Shown: positions 10,279-17,604 of the stretch, piece after piece
How the letters are laid out: every line of letters starts with the position of its first letter
How positions within the stretch are numbered: position 1 is the first letter of the stretch
Source of the DNA: Euprymna scolopes
Taxonomy: Eukaryota; Mollusca; Cephalopoda; Sepiida; Sepiolidae
Length of the DNA: 22,047 nt
Reading direction: 5' to 3'
Assembly (NCBI GenBank): GCA_024364805.1
Contig: CM044488.1
Span: forward strand, 101,332,871-101,354,917
Position numbers and translations under genes: made by a program
Notes under the pieces: model-generated
What the model saw: only the letters and a program-made list of their open reading frames with translations
Database searches by the model: none
What the model was told of the DNA's origin: nothing

Positions 10279-10349
10279 CAGTATCTGCCGGAATAGATAC
10301 TACACTTTGATCTCGGCCCGAAGGCCAGGAACAACAGAAAAAGGCAAGC
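10279..10349 (-). pseudogene. U2 snRNA-like head, unit 4
   Basis: The minus strand reads GGCCTTCGGGCCGAGATCAA, then AGTGTAGTATCTATTC. Against human U2 there are four differences in the first 20 bases, one extra A, and one difference in the next 15. The four differences leave a perfect GGCC-UUCG-GGCC stem-loop, so the stem I fold is conserved. After TATTC the match stops apart from a short CAGATAC-like piece. Confidence 0.88.
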
Positions 10350-10369
10350 CTCTTTTCTATTTATTTTAA
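10350..10369. repeat. Right flanking direct repeat of the U2-headed insertion
   Basis: CTCTTTTCTATTTATTTTAA is the partner of 9651-9672. The matching single copy in the uninterrupted family X repeat is at about 15274-15296 on the opposite strand. Confidence 0.8.
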
Positions 10370-10918
10370 AATAAAAGTACAACTTTGTTATATATTGGTT
10401 GTGGAATTGCATTCATTTGCAAAAGATCAACCTAATTTGCATAATCTTTTAAACATTCATTTTAATTAATTCTCTATTAGTTTTTTCGATTTTCTTATGG
10501 GATTATCATCTTTAGTTAACTATTACGTGTAATTATATTCATGCAGATATTCTACATGATTTATACTTGTGTAATAAAGTTATAGTAAACACAAACCTCT
10601 TTCTATATATAGTTATGTATGCATATAGATATTTGTTTAAAAAATTATCTTACCAAACTCCTCTGTCAGTTTTTGATCTATAGACATGAAACTTAATATA
10701 TAGGGTATGTGAACCCATGTGAAACTTTATATTTGGGTTTTAGCAGGAGAAAATCGATGCAAAAGTGTGAAAATTAAAAAAAATGAATTTGCCAGGGGAA
10801 AATCGAACGACAGCATTACGAATATACATGTGTAACGTAATAACTATTAATTTATGTTTGAATTTTTAGCCTTGCAGTAAACATATCTTCATAGGTCAGG
10901 CATTAACGTCAAAGGAAA

Positions 10919-11566
10919 NNNNNNNNNNNNNNNNNNNNNNNNNNNNNNNNNNNNNNNNNNNNNNNNNNNNNNNNNNNNNNNNNNNNNNNNNNNNNNNNNN
11001 NNNNNNNNNNNNNNNNNNNNNNNNNNNNNNNNNNNNNNNNNNNNNNNNNNNNNNNNNNNNNNNNNNNNNNNNNNNNNNNNNNNNNNNNNNNNNNNNNNNN
11101 NNNNNNNNNNNNNNNNNNNNNNNNNNNNNNNNNNNNNNNNNNNNNNNNNNNNNNNNNNNNNNNNNNNNNNNNNNNNNNNNNNNNNNNNNNNNNNNNNNNN
11201 NNNNNNNNNNNNNNNNNNNNNNNNNNNNNNNNNNNNNNNNNNNNNNNNNNNNNNNNNNNNNNNNNNNNNNNNNNNNNNNNNNNNNNNNNNNNNNNNNNNN
11301 NNNNNNNNNNNNNNNNNNNNNNNNNNNNNNNNNNNNNNNNNNNNNNNNNNNNNNNNNNNNNNNNNNNNNNNNNNNNNNNNNNNNNNNNNNNNNNNNNNNN
11401 NNNNNNNNNNNNNNNNNNNNNNNNNNNNNNNNNNNNNNNNNNNNNNNNNNNNNNNNNNNNNNNNNNNNNNNNNNNNNNNNNNNNNNNNNNNNNNNNNNNN
11501 NNNNNNNNNNNNNNNNNNNNNNNNNNNNNNNNNNNNNNNNNNNNNNNNNNNNNNNNNNNNNNNNNN
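10919..11566. other. Assembly gap (648 N)
   Basis: A run of N, flanked on the right directly by a (TA)n tract. The long frames that appear across it are artefacts. Confidence 0.99.

Positions 11567-11595
<29 letters not shown>
11567..11595. repeat. (TA)n microsatellite at the gap edge
   Basis: The TA run emerges directly from the gap. A long AT tract is a likely reason why the assembly broke here. Confidence 0.95.
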
Positions 11596-11597
<2 letters not shown>

Positions 11598-11824
11598 TCA
11601 CAAATATGAAACACGGAAAATTATATGTAGCTTGATTGCCATATATATTTTTTTAAATTACTACACATATATTTGATATAACACATTTGTTTTTCTTTGC
11701 AATATGTCATTTAATTCAATATTAATCGACTGAACATGATATAGTGAAAATTTCAAATCATAATTCAAGAAATAACTCAATCAAATTATGGTCTACTGAT
11801 ACATGAAACATATTTATTCTTTTT

Positions 11825-11897
11825 ACACACACGCATGCATGCACACATATGAGCACGTGTGCGCATATACACACGCACACATATACGCAAACACACA
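11825..11897. repeat. Alternating purine-pyrimidine tract (CA/TG/CG/TA mix)
   Basis: Long runs alternate strictly, including ACGCATGCATGCACACATAT, GCACGTGTGCGCATATACAC and ACGCACACATATACGC, with few phase breaks. Alternation with several CG and many CA steps is the usual sequence basis for left-handed Z-DNA. Confidence 0.85.
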
Positions 11898-12468
11898 AGT
11901 TGTTTCCTCTTCTTAATCATTGATGTTCTTAACCATTTTTAATGTTTCCCTTATTCTTTCATCTTTTCATTTATTCTTTTTCACTTTTCTTCACATTTTC
12001 TTCACTTTCTTTTTCATTTCTTCCTCACTTCCTGCTTTTTCATTTCTTATTTCTCTCCTAATGAACGTTGTATTCCCTGCACTTATACATTATTAAGAAG
12101 AGACAGATTAGGAAGAATTCTTTTCCCTTACCCCACCCTCCTCACTGCTCTCAATAATGCAGCAACACCTTTTTACAGATTATGTCTGGCCACTAAATTA
12201 TTAGGATTAATCGTACCTCAATAAATGAAACAACATTTCCATTTCTTTAATCTCTGTCCTATTGAAAGCATTTTTTACTTTTATTCAGGTTTTTCTTTTT
12301 AGAATTCAATCATCTTTTTCTTAATATATGTGTGTGTGTGTGTGTAGCATGGTAAAATGTAGATGGATACATATCAGTTTCTGTCACTGTATGTATAGGA
12401 AATAACTAGATATCCTTTTTTTCTTTTGTATTTTTATAGATTTGTACTTACAAAATATACCTGTATTC

Positions 12469-12471
<3 letters not shown>
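11898..12471. other. Pyrimidine-leaning AT-rich sequence, nothing assigned
   Basis: About 11905-12060 is rich in CTTT and TTC motifs, and 12328-12346 is a short (TG)n run. No RNA gene, ORF or element end could be supported. Confidence 0.6.

Positions 12472-12555
<84 letters not shown>
12472..12555. repeat. (AT)n microsatellite
   Basis: About 42 uninterrupted AT units. Confidence 0.97.
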
Positions 12556-12559
<4 letters not shown>

Positions 12560-12843
12560 TATTGTTATATTTTGATTTCCTCAATTACTGAAAATTTTTC
12601 CAGGTCATCTAAATAAACTGATATGTATACATGCTCACTGTGCATTTATCAGTGTGTGCTTGAATGTAATTACAAACACACATACACATATAGACATACA
12701 TACATTTTGATTACATACAAAGACACACAAAATATATGGAAATGGCAATGGGCTTGAAGTGCTGTGTTCAATGCTGAGTATAGTGTGTATATGCATATGT
12801 ATGTATGCATAAGCCTTGACTGTTGTACGGGCGGTCGGGTTTT

Positions 12844-12901
12844 GATCTTAGCTTGGGGTAGTTGCCTGTCTAGCCGCATTGATGTGCTGTGATACAGCGA
12901 A
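12844..12901 (-). repeat. Dispersed repeat, inverted partner of 9527-9592
   Basis: The two copies share TGTCTAGC(C/T)GCA(T/C)TGA and GCTGTGATACAGCGA. Just upstream, at 12838-12855, the plus strand reads GGGTTTTGATCTTAGCTT, which resembles the B-box region TGGTTTCGATCTCAGCTC of the tRNA-like module at 14088-14105. The repeat may therefore be a tRNA-related SINE body, but I could not place an A box with confidence. Confidence 0.65.
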
Positions 12902-12978
12902 ACAGCACTGTATGTGGATGACTATATATCAACATCCGAAACATATGTAACCAAACAGATAAAACGGTAATAAAAAAT

Positions 12979-12981
<3 letters not shown>

Positions 12982-13020
<39 letters not shown>
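12982..13020. repeat. (CA)n(TA)n compound microsatellite
   Basis: About 14 AC units pass directly into TA units. Confidence 0.96.
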
Positions 13021-13021
<1 letters not shown>

Positions 13022-13284
13022 TCAATTTTCTTATTATTTTGTTCGAGTTGAGGATGGGACATCTTTCACATTCACTCACTATGTCATACATTCCAACCCA
13101 GAGATCTTTTTTAGATTCTAACCGTTTCTCCAAGTGCAATTGTTTGAATATCTTTTGTACTTTGTTCACCGGGTATATTTGCCAGGTAGTTTTTGAAATT
13201 CTTTTTCATCAAATCCAGTTGTACTGTTGAAGTAACTACTGAAAATAGATACATAAAATTTTATGTATATACATGAAATAAGAA

Positions 13285-13735
13285 TCTAATAAACGGCTAT
13301 ATATCTGTCTGTTTGTCGGTCCGTCTGTCTGTTGGTCTGTCTATCTCCTTTGAAACTAAGTCATAGAGCAACTCTAGGGGCTTCAAATGATTGGATTTTT
13401 ATGGGCCATTCTCTCATGTGTCTTTAGCCGGTTGAAATTGTTTTTAAGGAGTCAAAAATGGGTCAAAATTGGAAAAATCGTTAAACACTTTGTACATTCA
13501 TCTTAGTTTATGTTTAATTTTTAATCACTTTATATGCGTGTCACGTTGGTCCAGTGATAACGTCACCAACTTTGAATGCTACAGTTTCGGTTTCGATTCT
13601 AGTTGATGGCACCTAAATACTTTTTTTTTACTTTGGAAATTACGACTCTATAATAATATATATGAAATCTGGACAAATTAAAATATGATAATTTAAGCGT
13701 ATTTTACATCTGGGCAAAGCCCCCCCCCCTACTAG
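13285..13735 (+). mobile_element. Helitron-like non-autonomous element 1 (451 bp)
   Basis: It begins TCTAATAAACGG after a host A at 13284 and ends in CTAG at 13732-13735 before T at 13736. A GGGC-AAA-GCCC hairpin at 13712-13722 lies 9 nt before CTAG, the standard layout of a Helitron 3' end. The 5' part carries a (TGTC)n-like tract near 13305-13348, where related elements have (GT)n. A 75-nt tRNA-like module with an oligo-T run lies in the 3' third. It has no ORF, so it would depend on a Rep/helicase encoded elsewhere. Confidence 0.75.
13538..13612 (+). ncRNA. tRNA-like module in element 1 (degenerate)
   Basis: An A-box-like TGGTCCAGTGA is at 13547-13557 and a B-box-like GGTTTCGATTC at 13589-13599, spaced 42 bases start to start. 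Ends GTGTCAC (13538-13544) and ATGGCAC (13606-13612) can form six of seven acceptor pairs, one a G-T. The total length is 75 nt, as in a tRNA, but D and T stems are poor, so it is a tRNA-derived promoter module and not a functional tRNA. A T9 run at 13621-13629 could end Pol III transcription. Confidence 0.65.
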
Positions 13736-14414
13736 TCTATATATCTATAAAAGTGAGAATGTGTGTATATGAAAACAACTCTCAACCTATATACTCAACA
13801 AATTTTTGATCTACCGACTTGAAATTTGGTATATAGGATATTCAGACATGTGGAAAATATTTTAATCGGTTTTCATCCGGAAAAAAGGACTTCTAAGAGG
13901 TCCAAATTAAAAAGTTGGTACTTGGGTGAGTGGTCATTAGATTTTTGTCTGTTTGCCAACTGTTTCACAACTGCGCATGTGCAAATCATTGACATGACAG
14001 TTAAGAATAAGTAGGTTTGAAAATACTTTTAAAAACGTAGCAAGCTGGCCTAATGGTTATCGTACTTGACTCACTGTCTTTAGGTTTTGGTTTCGATCTC
14101 AGCTCGAGTATTTTTTTTTACTTACAAGAAATGAACTGTTTAGTAAAAAACATAATACTGACATGCACATGTCTCACTTTCTTCACATTTTTTTACTTTA
14201 ATTTTTTATAAAGAATTAAACGTTGAATTTAATACCAACTACAAAAACGTTTCTGTTTACTTTTTAAGGAATTGCGAAATCGTTTCAATTCACCATGTTA
14301 GTTTAATGTTAATTGGCCATTTACACGAGAGAATGTCACCTCATTCCATTAATTTACATCAAAGTTACATAGCGAACTGACCTGTCTTCCTCAGCTTAAT
14401 ATTAAACATGCTAG
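13736..14414 (+). mobile_element. Helitron-like non-autonomous element 2 (right end uncertain)
   Basis: It starts TCTATATATCTATAAAAGTG at 13736, directly after CTAG of element 1. This start is nearly the same as the minus-strand start of element 4. Next come a short (GT)n, a family unit at 13798-13860 (TTTTTGATCTACCGACTTGA, then TATAGGATATTCAGAC) and AATCGGTTTTCATCCGG. A tRNA-like module lies at 14037-14110 and T9AC at 14111. The only downstream CTAG|T is at 14411-14415, preceded by the weak self-complement TTAATATTAA, so the 3' boundary is a guess and the end may be lost. Confidence 0.65.
14037..14110 (+). ncRNA. tRNA-like module in element 2 (tRNA-Arg-like A arm)
   Basis: TGGCCTAATGG at 14046-14056 fits the Pol III A-box consensus at every position and is the D-arm sequence familiar from animal tRNA-Arg genes. 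GGTTTCGATCT at 14089-14099 is a B-box-like match with two departures from consensus, 43 bases downstream. A T9 run starts at 14111. There is no canonical acceptor stem, so this is a SINE-type or promoter-type derivative and not a tRNA gene. Confidence 0.7.
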
Positions 14415-14929
14415 TTTTGCAATTTTCCTATAATCTTAACATTTGTTGTGTCTGAAAATTCTATAATTTTGACACTGTAGGTTAATTCCAAAGTCGGTAA
14501 TTATGAACTGGAGGATCGTAATTGAATCATGCAAGTGATTTGGAGTGGGACCTTGATATAATTTTAATTTTATTCTTATTTTATGCTATAAATTAATAAT
14601 GAAGTAACATAGTGTAAAACTACTTAAAATACATAAAGTCAGTTGCTGGAAATCTGTTACTAATACTTTCTTTAAAGATCATTGTAGCTGACAAATCGAT
14701 ATTTGATTCTACCTAGCCAGTGAATTATTGTCATTTTCAGTTTCCTTTAGTTTTTTAAATCGATTTAATCAATTGCATACTAAATCCAATTAGAAAATTC
14801 TTTTTGTCACAAATTTTATCAAGTGTTCATTATTTAGTTTCAAATAGTAAACAACATGGATGATTATCCAATGAAATTACTGCCTTTGTTACAACTGAAT
14901 AATCAAAATTTGGTTCTTCACTTCTATTA
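14415..14929. other. AT-rich sequence, nothing recognised
   Basis: No ORF, RNA gene or repeat could be supported here. Confidence 0.6.
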
Positions 14930-15312
14930 TATTCTATATATTAAGTTTCATATATTTAGACCAAAAACTGGCAGAGGAATTTGGTAGGCAAAATTTTTAA
15001 ACAAATATATATCTGCATACATAAATATATAGAGAAAGAGGTTTGTGTTTACTATAATCTTTTTATGCAAATATTATACAAGTATCATCATGTAGAATAT
15101 CCGCATGAATACAATTACACGTAAGAGTTAACTAAAGATGATCATCCCATAAGAAAACTGAAAAACTAATAGGAAATTAATTAAAATGAATATTTAAAAG
15201 GATATGCAAATTAGGTTGATCTTTTTCAAATGAATGCAGTTCACAAACCATATATAACAAAGTTGTATTTTCTCTTTAAATAAATAGAAAAAAGGGTTTT
15301 TAATATGAATAT
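14930..15312 (-). mobile_element. Family X repeat, copy B (uninterrupted, inverted to copy A)
   Basis: Read on the minus strand it follows copy A from TATTCATAT through TACCAAATTCCTCTGCCAGT and GAAACTTAATATATAGAAT. Identity is roughly 85-90% by eye. It has a single TTTTTTCTATTTATTT where copy A holds the U2-headed block between two such sequences. Copies A and B form a long inverted repeat with about 4 kb, including the gap, between them. Confidence 0.85.
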
Positions 15313-16004
15313 ATATAATATCTTGCATCGATTCCCATTCTGTTTATGCAGCCTTCTACATATTTTCATTTCTGCATCTGTTCTTTTATGTATTTTTTTC
15401 TTCAAGCTTATGTTTATATTTTATTTTACTTTGATCAAAAAATGAATAATCCCAATTTTCATGTGATTACGTTCAATGATTTAAAAAGGGAAGGCCATTG
15501 TGCTGCACTCAGTCACTGCTAATTGCCCCCTTTTTGAATAAATCGGCATTTATTCCCCCAAAATCCTCCTGTGGAGAAAGAGTCCGATCACAATCACACG
15601 TCATCAGTTGACAATGAAAAATTGAGAGGAGACAATAGGGGTTCTTTTAGAACTCGTATTGTTAAGAATGAGAGTGGATGGAGATGGGGGTCTATGTATG
15701 ATATATGTAACAGTCAGAAAATGTCTGAGTAAAAATCAACAGCAAAAGGAATAAAATGTGGCCATATGGTTTGCCTGAAGGGAATTAATTTGCAATTTAT
15801 TTACCCATTTTTAAAGAAGACTAGCTAATTGGCTGGTCTAAAGATTTAGCGTATGTCTGAAAATAGTGTTAAAAACGGATTTTTTTTCCACATCAGGTAA
15901 GATGAAGTAGAAAAGTGGAAAATTCCGCTATGAATGATTAGAATAAGAGCTAAATATTCAGGGAGTTTAGTTCAGACAGGAAGTCTCCAATGACACATGA
16001 TAAA
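15313..16004. other. Unassigned sequence
   Basis: GC content is a little higher around 15490-15720 (for example ATTGCCCCCTTTTTGAA and GGATGGAGATGGGGGTC), but no frame, RNA or element end is recognisable. Confidence 0.55.
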
Positions 16005-16101
16005 TCTATATAATTATAAAACTCAAATGACCTTGTAATGGGTGTTGTAACCCAACATCCGGTTTACGACTTCCGATTGCGCATGCGTATATAAACGTAA
16101 A

Positions 16102-16420
16102 CCCATAACAGCGTAAATAATCGATAATACAATATATTGTTTTAATGTGTACGTTTTCAGTGTCCCAATTGTTTATTTTTTTCACGATTAAATTATCCAA
16201 ATAAACAATTGTTAATACTTTCTGCTTTTTTGTTTTGTTTTTACATCATTCATTTTCCCATAACAGCGTCAATAAATAATCAACTCGACAATAAAACGTA
16301 TTGTTTTACTGTGTACGGTTTTAGCGTCCTAATTGGGTTTTTTTGGGTTTTTTTTGCGTTTAAATTATCCAAATAAAAAATTATTAATACTTTCTGATTT
16401 TTTTTTACATCGTTCATTTC
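16102..16420 (+). repeat. Internal tandem duplication of element 3, period 155 bp
   Basis: Copy 1 (16102-16256) and copy 2 (16257-16420) share CCCATAACAGCGT, ATTGTTTTA(A/C)TGTGTACG, AAATTATCCAAATAAA, TTAATACTTTCTG and TTTTTACATC(A/G)TTCATTT in the same order. Copy 2 has expanded G/T-rich sequence. Confidence 0.88.
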
Positions 16421-16474
16421 TGCATTGTCTTAATAGTTTTATTGACCTTATTATTAACATATAAATTAAATATT

Positions 16475-16489
16475 TGACCCAATGGGTCA
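16475..16489. repeat. Internal copy of the element 3 terminal hairpin
   Basis: TGACCC-AAT-GGGTCA is identical to the terminal hairpin at 16880-16894 and is likewise preceded by a T9AC tract (77 bases upstream here, 60 at the end). It is not followed by CTAG. This suggests that the terminal module was duplicated, leaving an internal former or alternative end. Confidence 0.75.
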
Positions 16490-17096
16490 TGAATGTTTGT
16501 TTAAAATAAATGAAAAAGTTACATTTTATTTTCATTTTCTATTTATTCTTAACATGGGGAGAGTGTTTTAACTATTCTGTACTTTCAACTAACAATTTCA
16601 TTTAAAAAAGATATATCTAAATTTGATATCTGTTGAGTGCACATTTACCTATAAGTATGGCAAACCACTTATAATTCAATCACTGTAAATTTGTTGTTGT
16701 TTTTTTTTTTTCGAAAATAAACAATTATAAACAGAACGATTCATAGAAATCTATCTATATTCTTTTTTCATTTTAATATACTTTCATAGAAATTTTTGTG
16801 TTATGTCACAAAAAAACTATTTTTTTTTACGCCACAAGTGTCACGCTCATACATTGATTCCATAGTTAATATAACATACTGACCCAATGGGTCACGGGTA
16901 GTCTAGTAAGCTTATAAAATCTTTCTCTTGTTATTGAACTATGAAGAAGGGTCAGTGTGTTTGGGACAACTGCTCTATTCCCATATGGGGATACGTTGGG
17001 AGAAGACCCAAATGTTATAATGTGTGCCTATTGTATAGAGTAGGAATAAACAAAAACATTATTGAATCTCAAATAGTTGTCAGCTTCCATCATTAA

Positions 17097-17217
17097 CATA
17101 TAGGGCATAATCACGTTGACACAGCGGTTTTCATTAGATCACCGAAGTCAAGCAATGTTGAGCTTGGCCAGTATTAAATAGATAACCATTTGAAAATGCC
17201 AGGTACTTTATGTAGGA
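17097..17217 (+). pseudogene. 5S rRNA-like head, copy 1
   Basis: Landmarks in order are GGGCATAATCACGTTGA (5S GGCCATACCACCCTGA), TTAGATCACCGAAGTCAAGCA (5S CTGATCTCGGAAGCTAAGCA), GGCCAGTATTAAATAGATAA (5S GGTTAGTACTTGGATGGGAG) and CCAGGTACTTTATGTAGG (5S CCGGGTGCTGTAGG). The A-box region is recognisable, the C-box region is eroded, and identity is about 60%. It is not a functional 5S gene. Confidence 0.78.
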
Positions 17218-17360
17218 GGACGTCGACCCCTCCCTACATGAACTGCAAAAACATGATGTTGTCATCTCCTATAATCGGGCTGCGACTAGGGATCGTTTAT
17301 GAATTTCCTAGAAACTTCCTATTTTGGGGGAAGCCGGTTTAACCTAATGCCGTTGGTGTT
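17097..17360 (+). mobile_element. 5S rRNA-headed SINE-like element, copy 1
   Basis: The head at 17097-17217 is about 121 nt, the length of 5S rRNA, and aligns end to end with it. The body from about 17230 is shared with the minus-strand copy at 20185-20437. Common stretches include AACTGC(A/G)AAAAC, ATGTTGTCAT(C/T)TCC, (T/G)ATGAATTT-like, GAAACTTC and GAGGAAACTGGTT or its variant GGGGAAGCCGGTT. Because the shared body extends past the RNA, a mobile element (SINE3-like, 5S-derived class) explains the pair better than two independent 5S pseudogenes. An insertion of about 15 bases, GACGTCGACCCCTCC, follows the head only in this copy. The tail is unclear. Confidence 0.75.
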
Positions 17361-17563
17361 ATCAATAATAATTTTTGTAACCGCTCTTATTAAAAAGAGT
17401 CTTATTAAAACAAAAATAACAAAACAAAAAGAGGAGAGAGAACAAACTGCTGCTATATGTTATCAACACAACAAGACTTCAGATGGTTTAGTGATGAACT
17501 ACCATCCATATAATCGGTTGGAGTCAAAGAATTTGCCCCCTGGATAATGCTATATGAATAGCT

Positions 17564-17565
<2 letters not shown>

Positions 17566-17603
<38 letters not shown>
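17566..17603. repeat. Poly(T) tract, 38 nt
   Basis: A pure T38 run. It would be a poly(A) tail for a minus-strand retrotransposed sequence lying to its left, but the neighbouring 5S-headed element is on the plus strand, so the two need not be connected. Confidence 0.95.

Positions 17604-17604
<1 letters not shown>

Larger units (their letters stand above)
9673..10349 (-). mobile_element. U2 snRNA-headed SINE-like insertion with internal tandem duplication
   Basis: Four partial units are present in plus coordinates: 9673-9917 (a whole monomer of 245 bp), 9918-10021, 10022-10151 and 10152-10349. Reading the minus strand, a whole monomer has a U2-like head beginning CTTGCCTTTTTC, a middle with TTCATACCAATTGTCACTAT and CTCCCCTACTCCCC, then CACATTAAAAATCGGCCTTG, and a tail ending GGGGAGCAAATAAATAC. 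The two central units lack heads. The block has 20-22 bp direct repeats at its edges, and the inverted copy of family X at 14930-15312 lacks it, which argues for insertion by retrotransposition. SINEs with U1 or U2 heads are known from crocodilians (SINEU); I do not know of a cephalopod case. It has no coding capacity. The 99-codon minus-strand frame here is a repeat artefact. Confidence 0.85.
9621..10745 (+). mobile_element. Family X repeat, copy A, interrupted by the U2-headed insertion
   Basis: The left part (9621-9672) and right part (10350-10745) together match one continuous stretch on the minus strand at 14930-15312. Landmarks shared in order are TATTCATAT, TTTTTTCTATTTATTT, TACAACTTTGTTATATA, GCATTCATTTG, AAAGATCAACCTAATTTGCA, TCATCTTTAGTTAACT, ATTCATGC(A/G)GATATTCTAC, AGTAAACACAAACCTCTTTC and TACCAAACTCCTCTGTCAGT. 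The last landmark is a unit of the Helitron-like family, so X may be another member of that group. It has no ORF. Its right side continues toward the assembly gap. Confidence 0.85.
16005..16906 (+). mobile_element. Helitron-like non-autonomous element 3 (902 bp, both ends clear)
   Basis: It starts TCTATATAATTATAAAACTC after a host A at 16004 and ends CTAG at 16903-16906 before a host T at 16907. A TGACCC-AAT-GGGTCA hairpin at 16880-16894 lies 8 nt before CTAG. The interior has a tandem duplication (16102-16420), a second identical hairpin at 16475-16489, and two T9AC tracts at 16398 and 16820. Near the 5' end are an 8-bp stem near 16039-16060 and TTGCGCATGCG, a possible NRF1-like site. It lacks both the ~150-bp units of element 4 and a tRNA-like module, so it is a different subfamily. 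The 64-codon minus-strand frame at 16006-16200 is not a gene. Confidence 0.78.

Noticed and set aside
10889-11614. 230-241-codon minus-strand frames
   Set aside because: They consist almost entirely of the N gap and the adjacent TA repeat.
13538-13612. Functional tRNA gene
   Set aside because: Length and acceptor pairing are suggestive, but the T and D stems do not pair and it is embedded in a transposon, so it is treated as a tRNA-like module.
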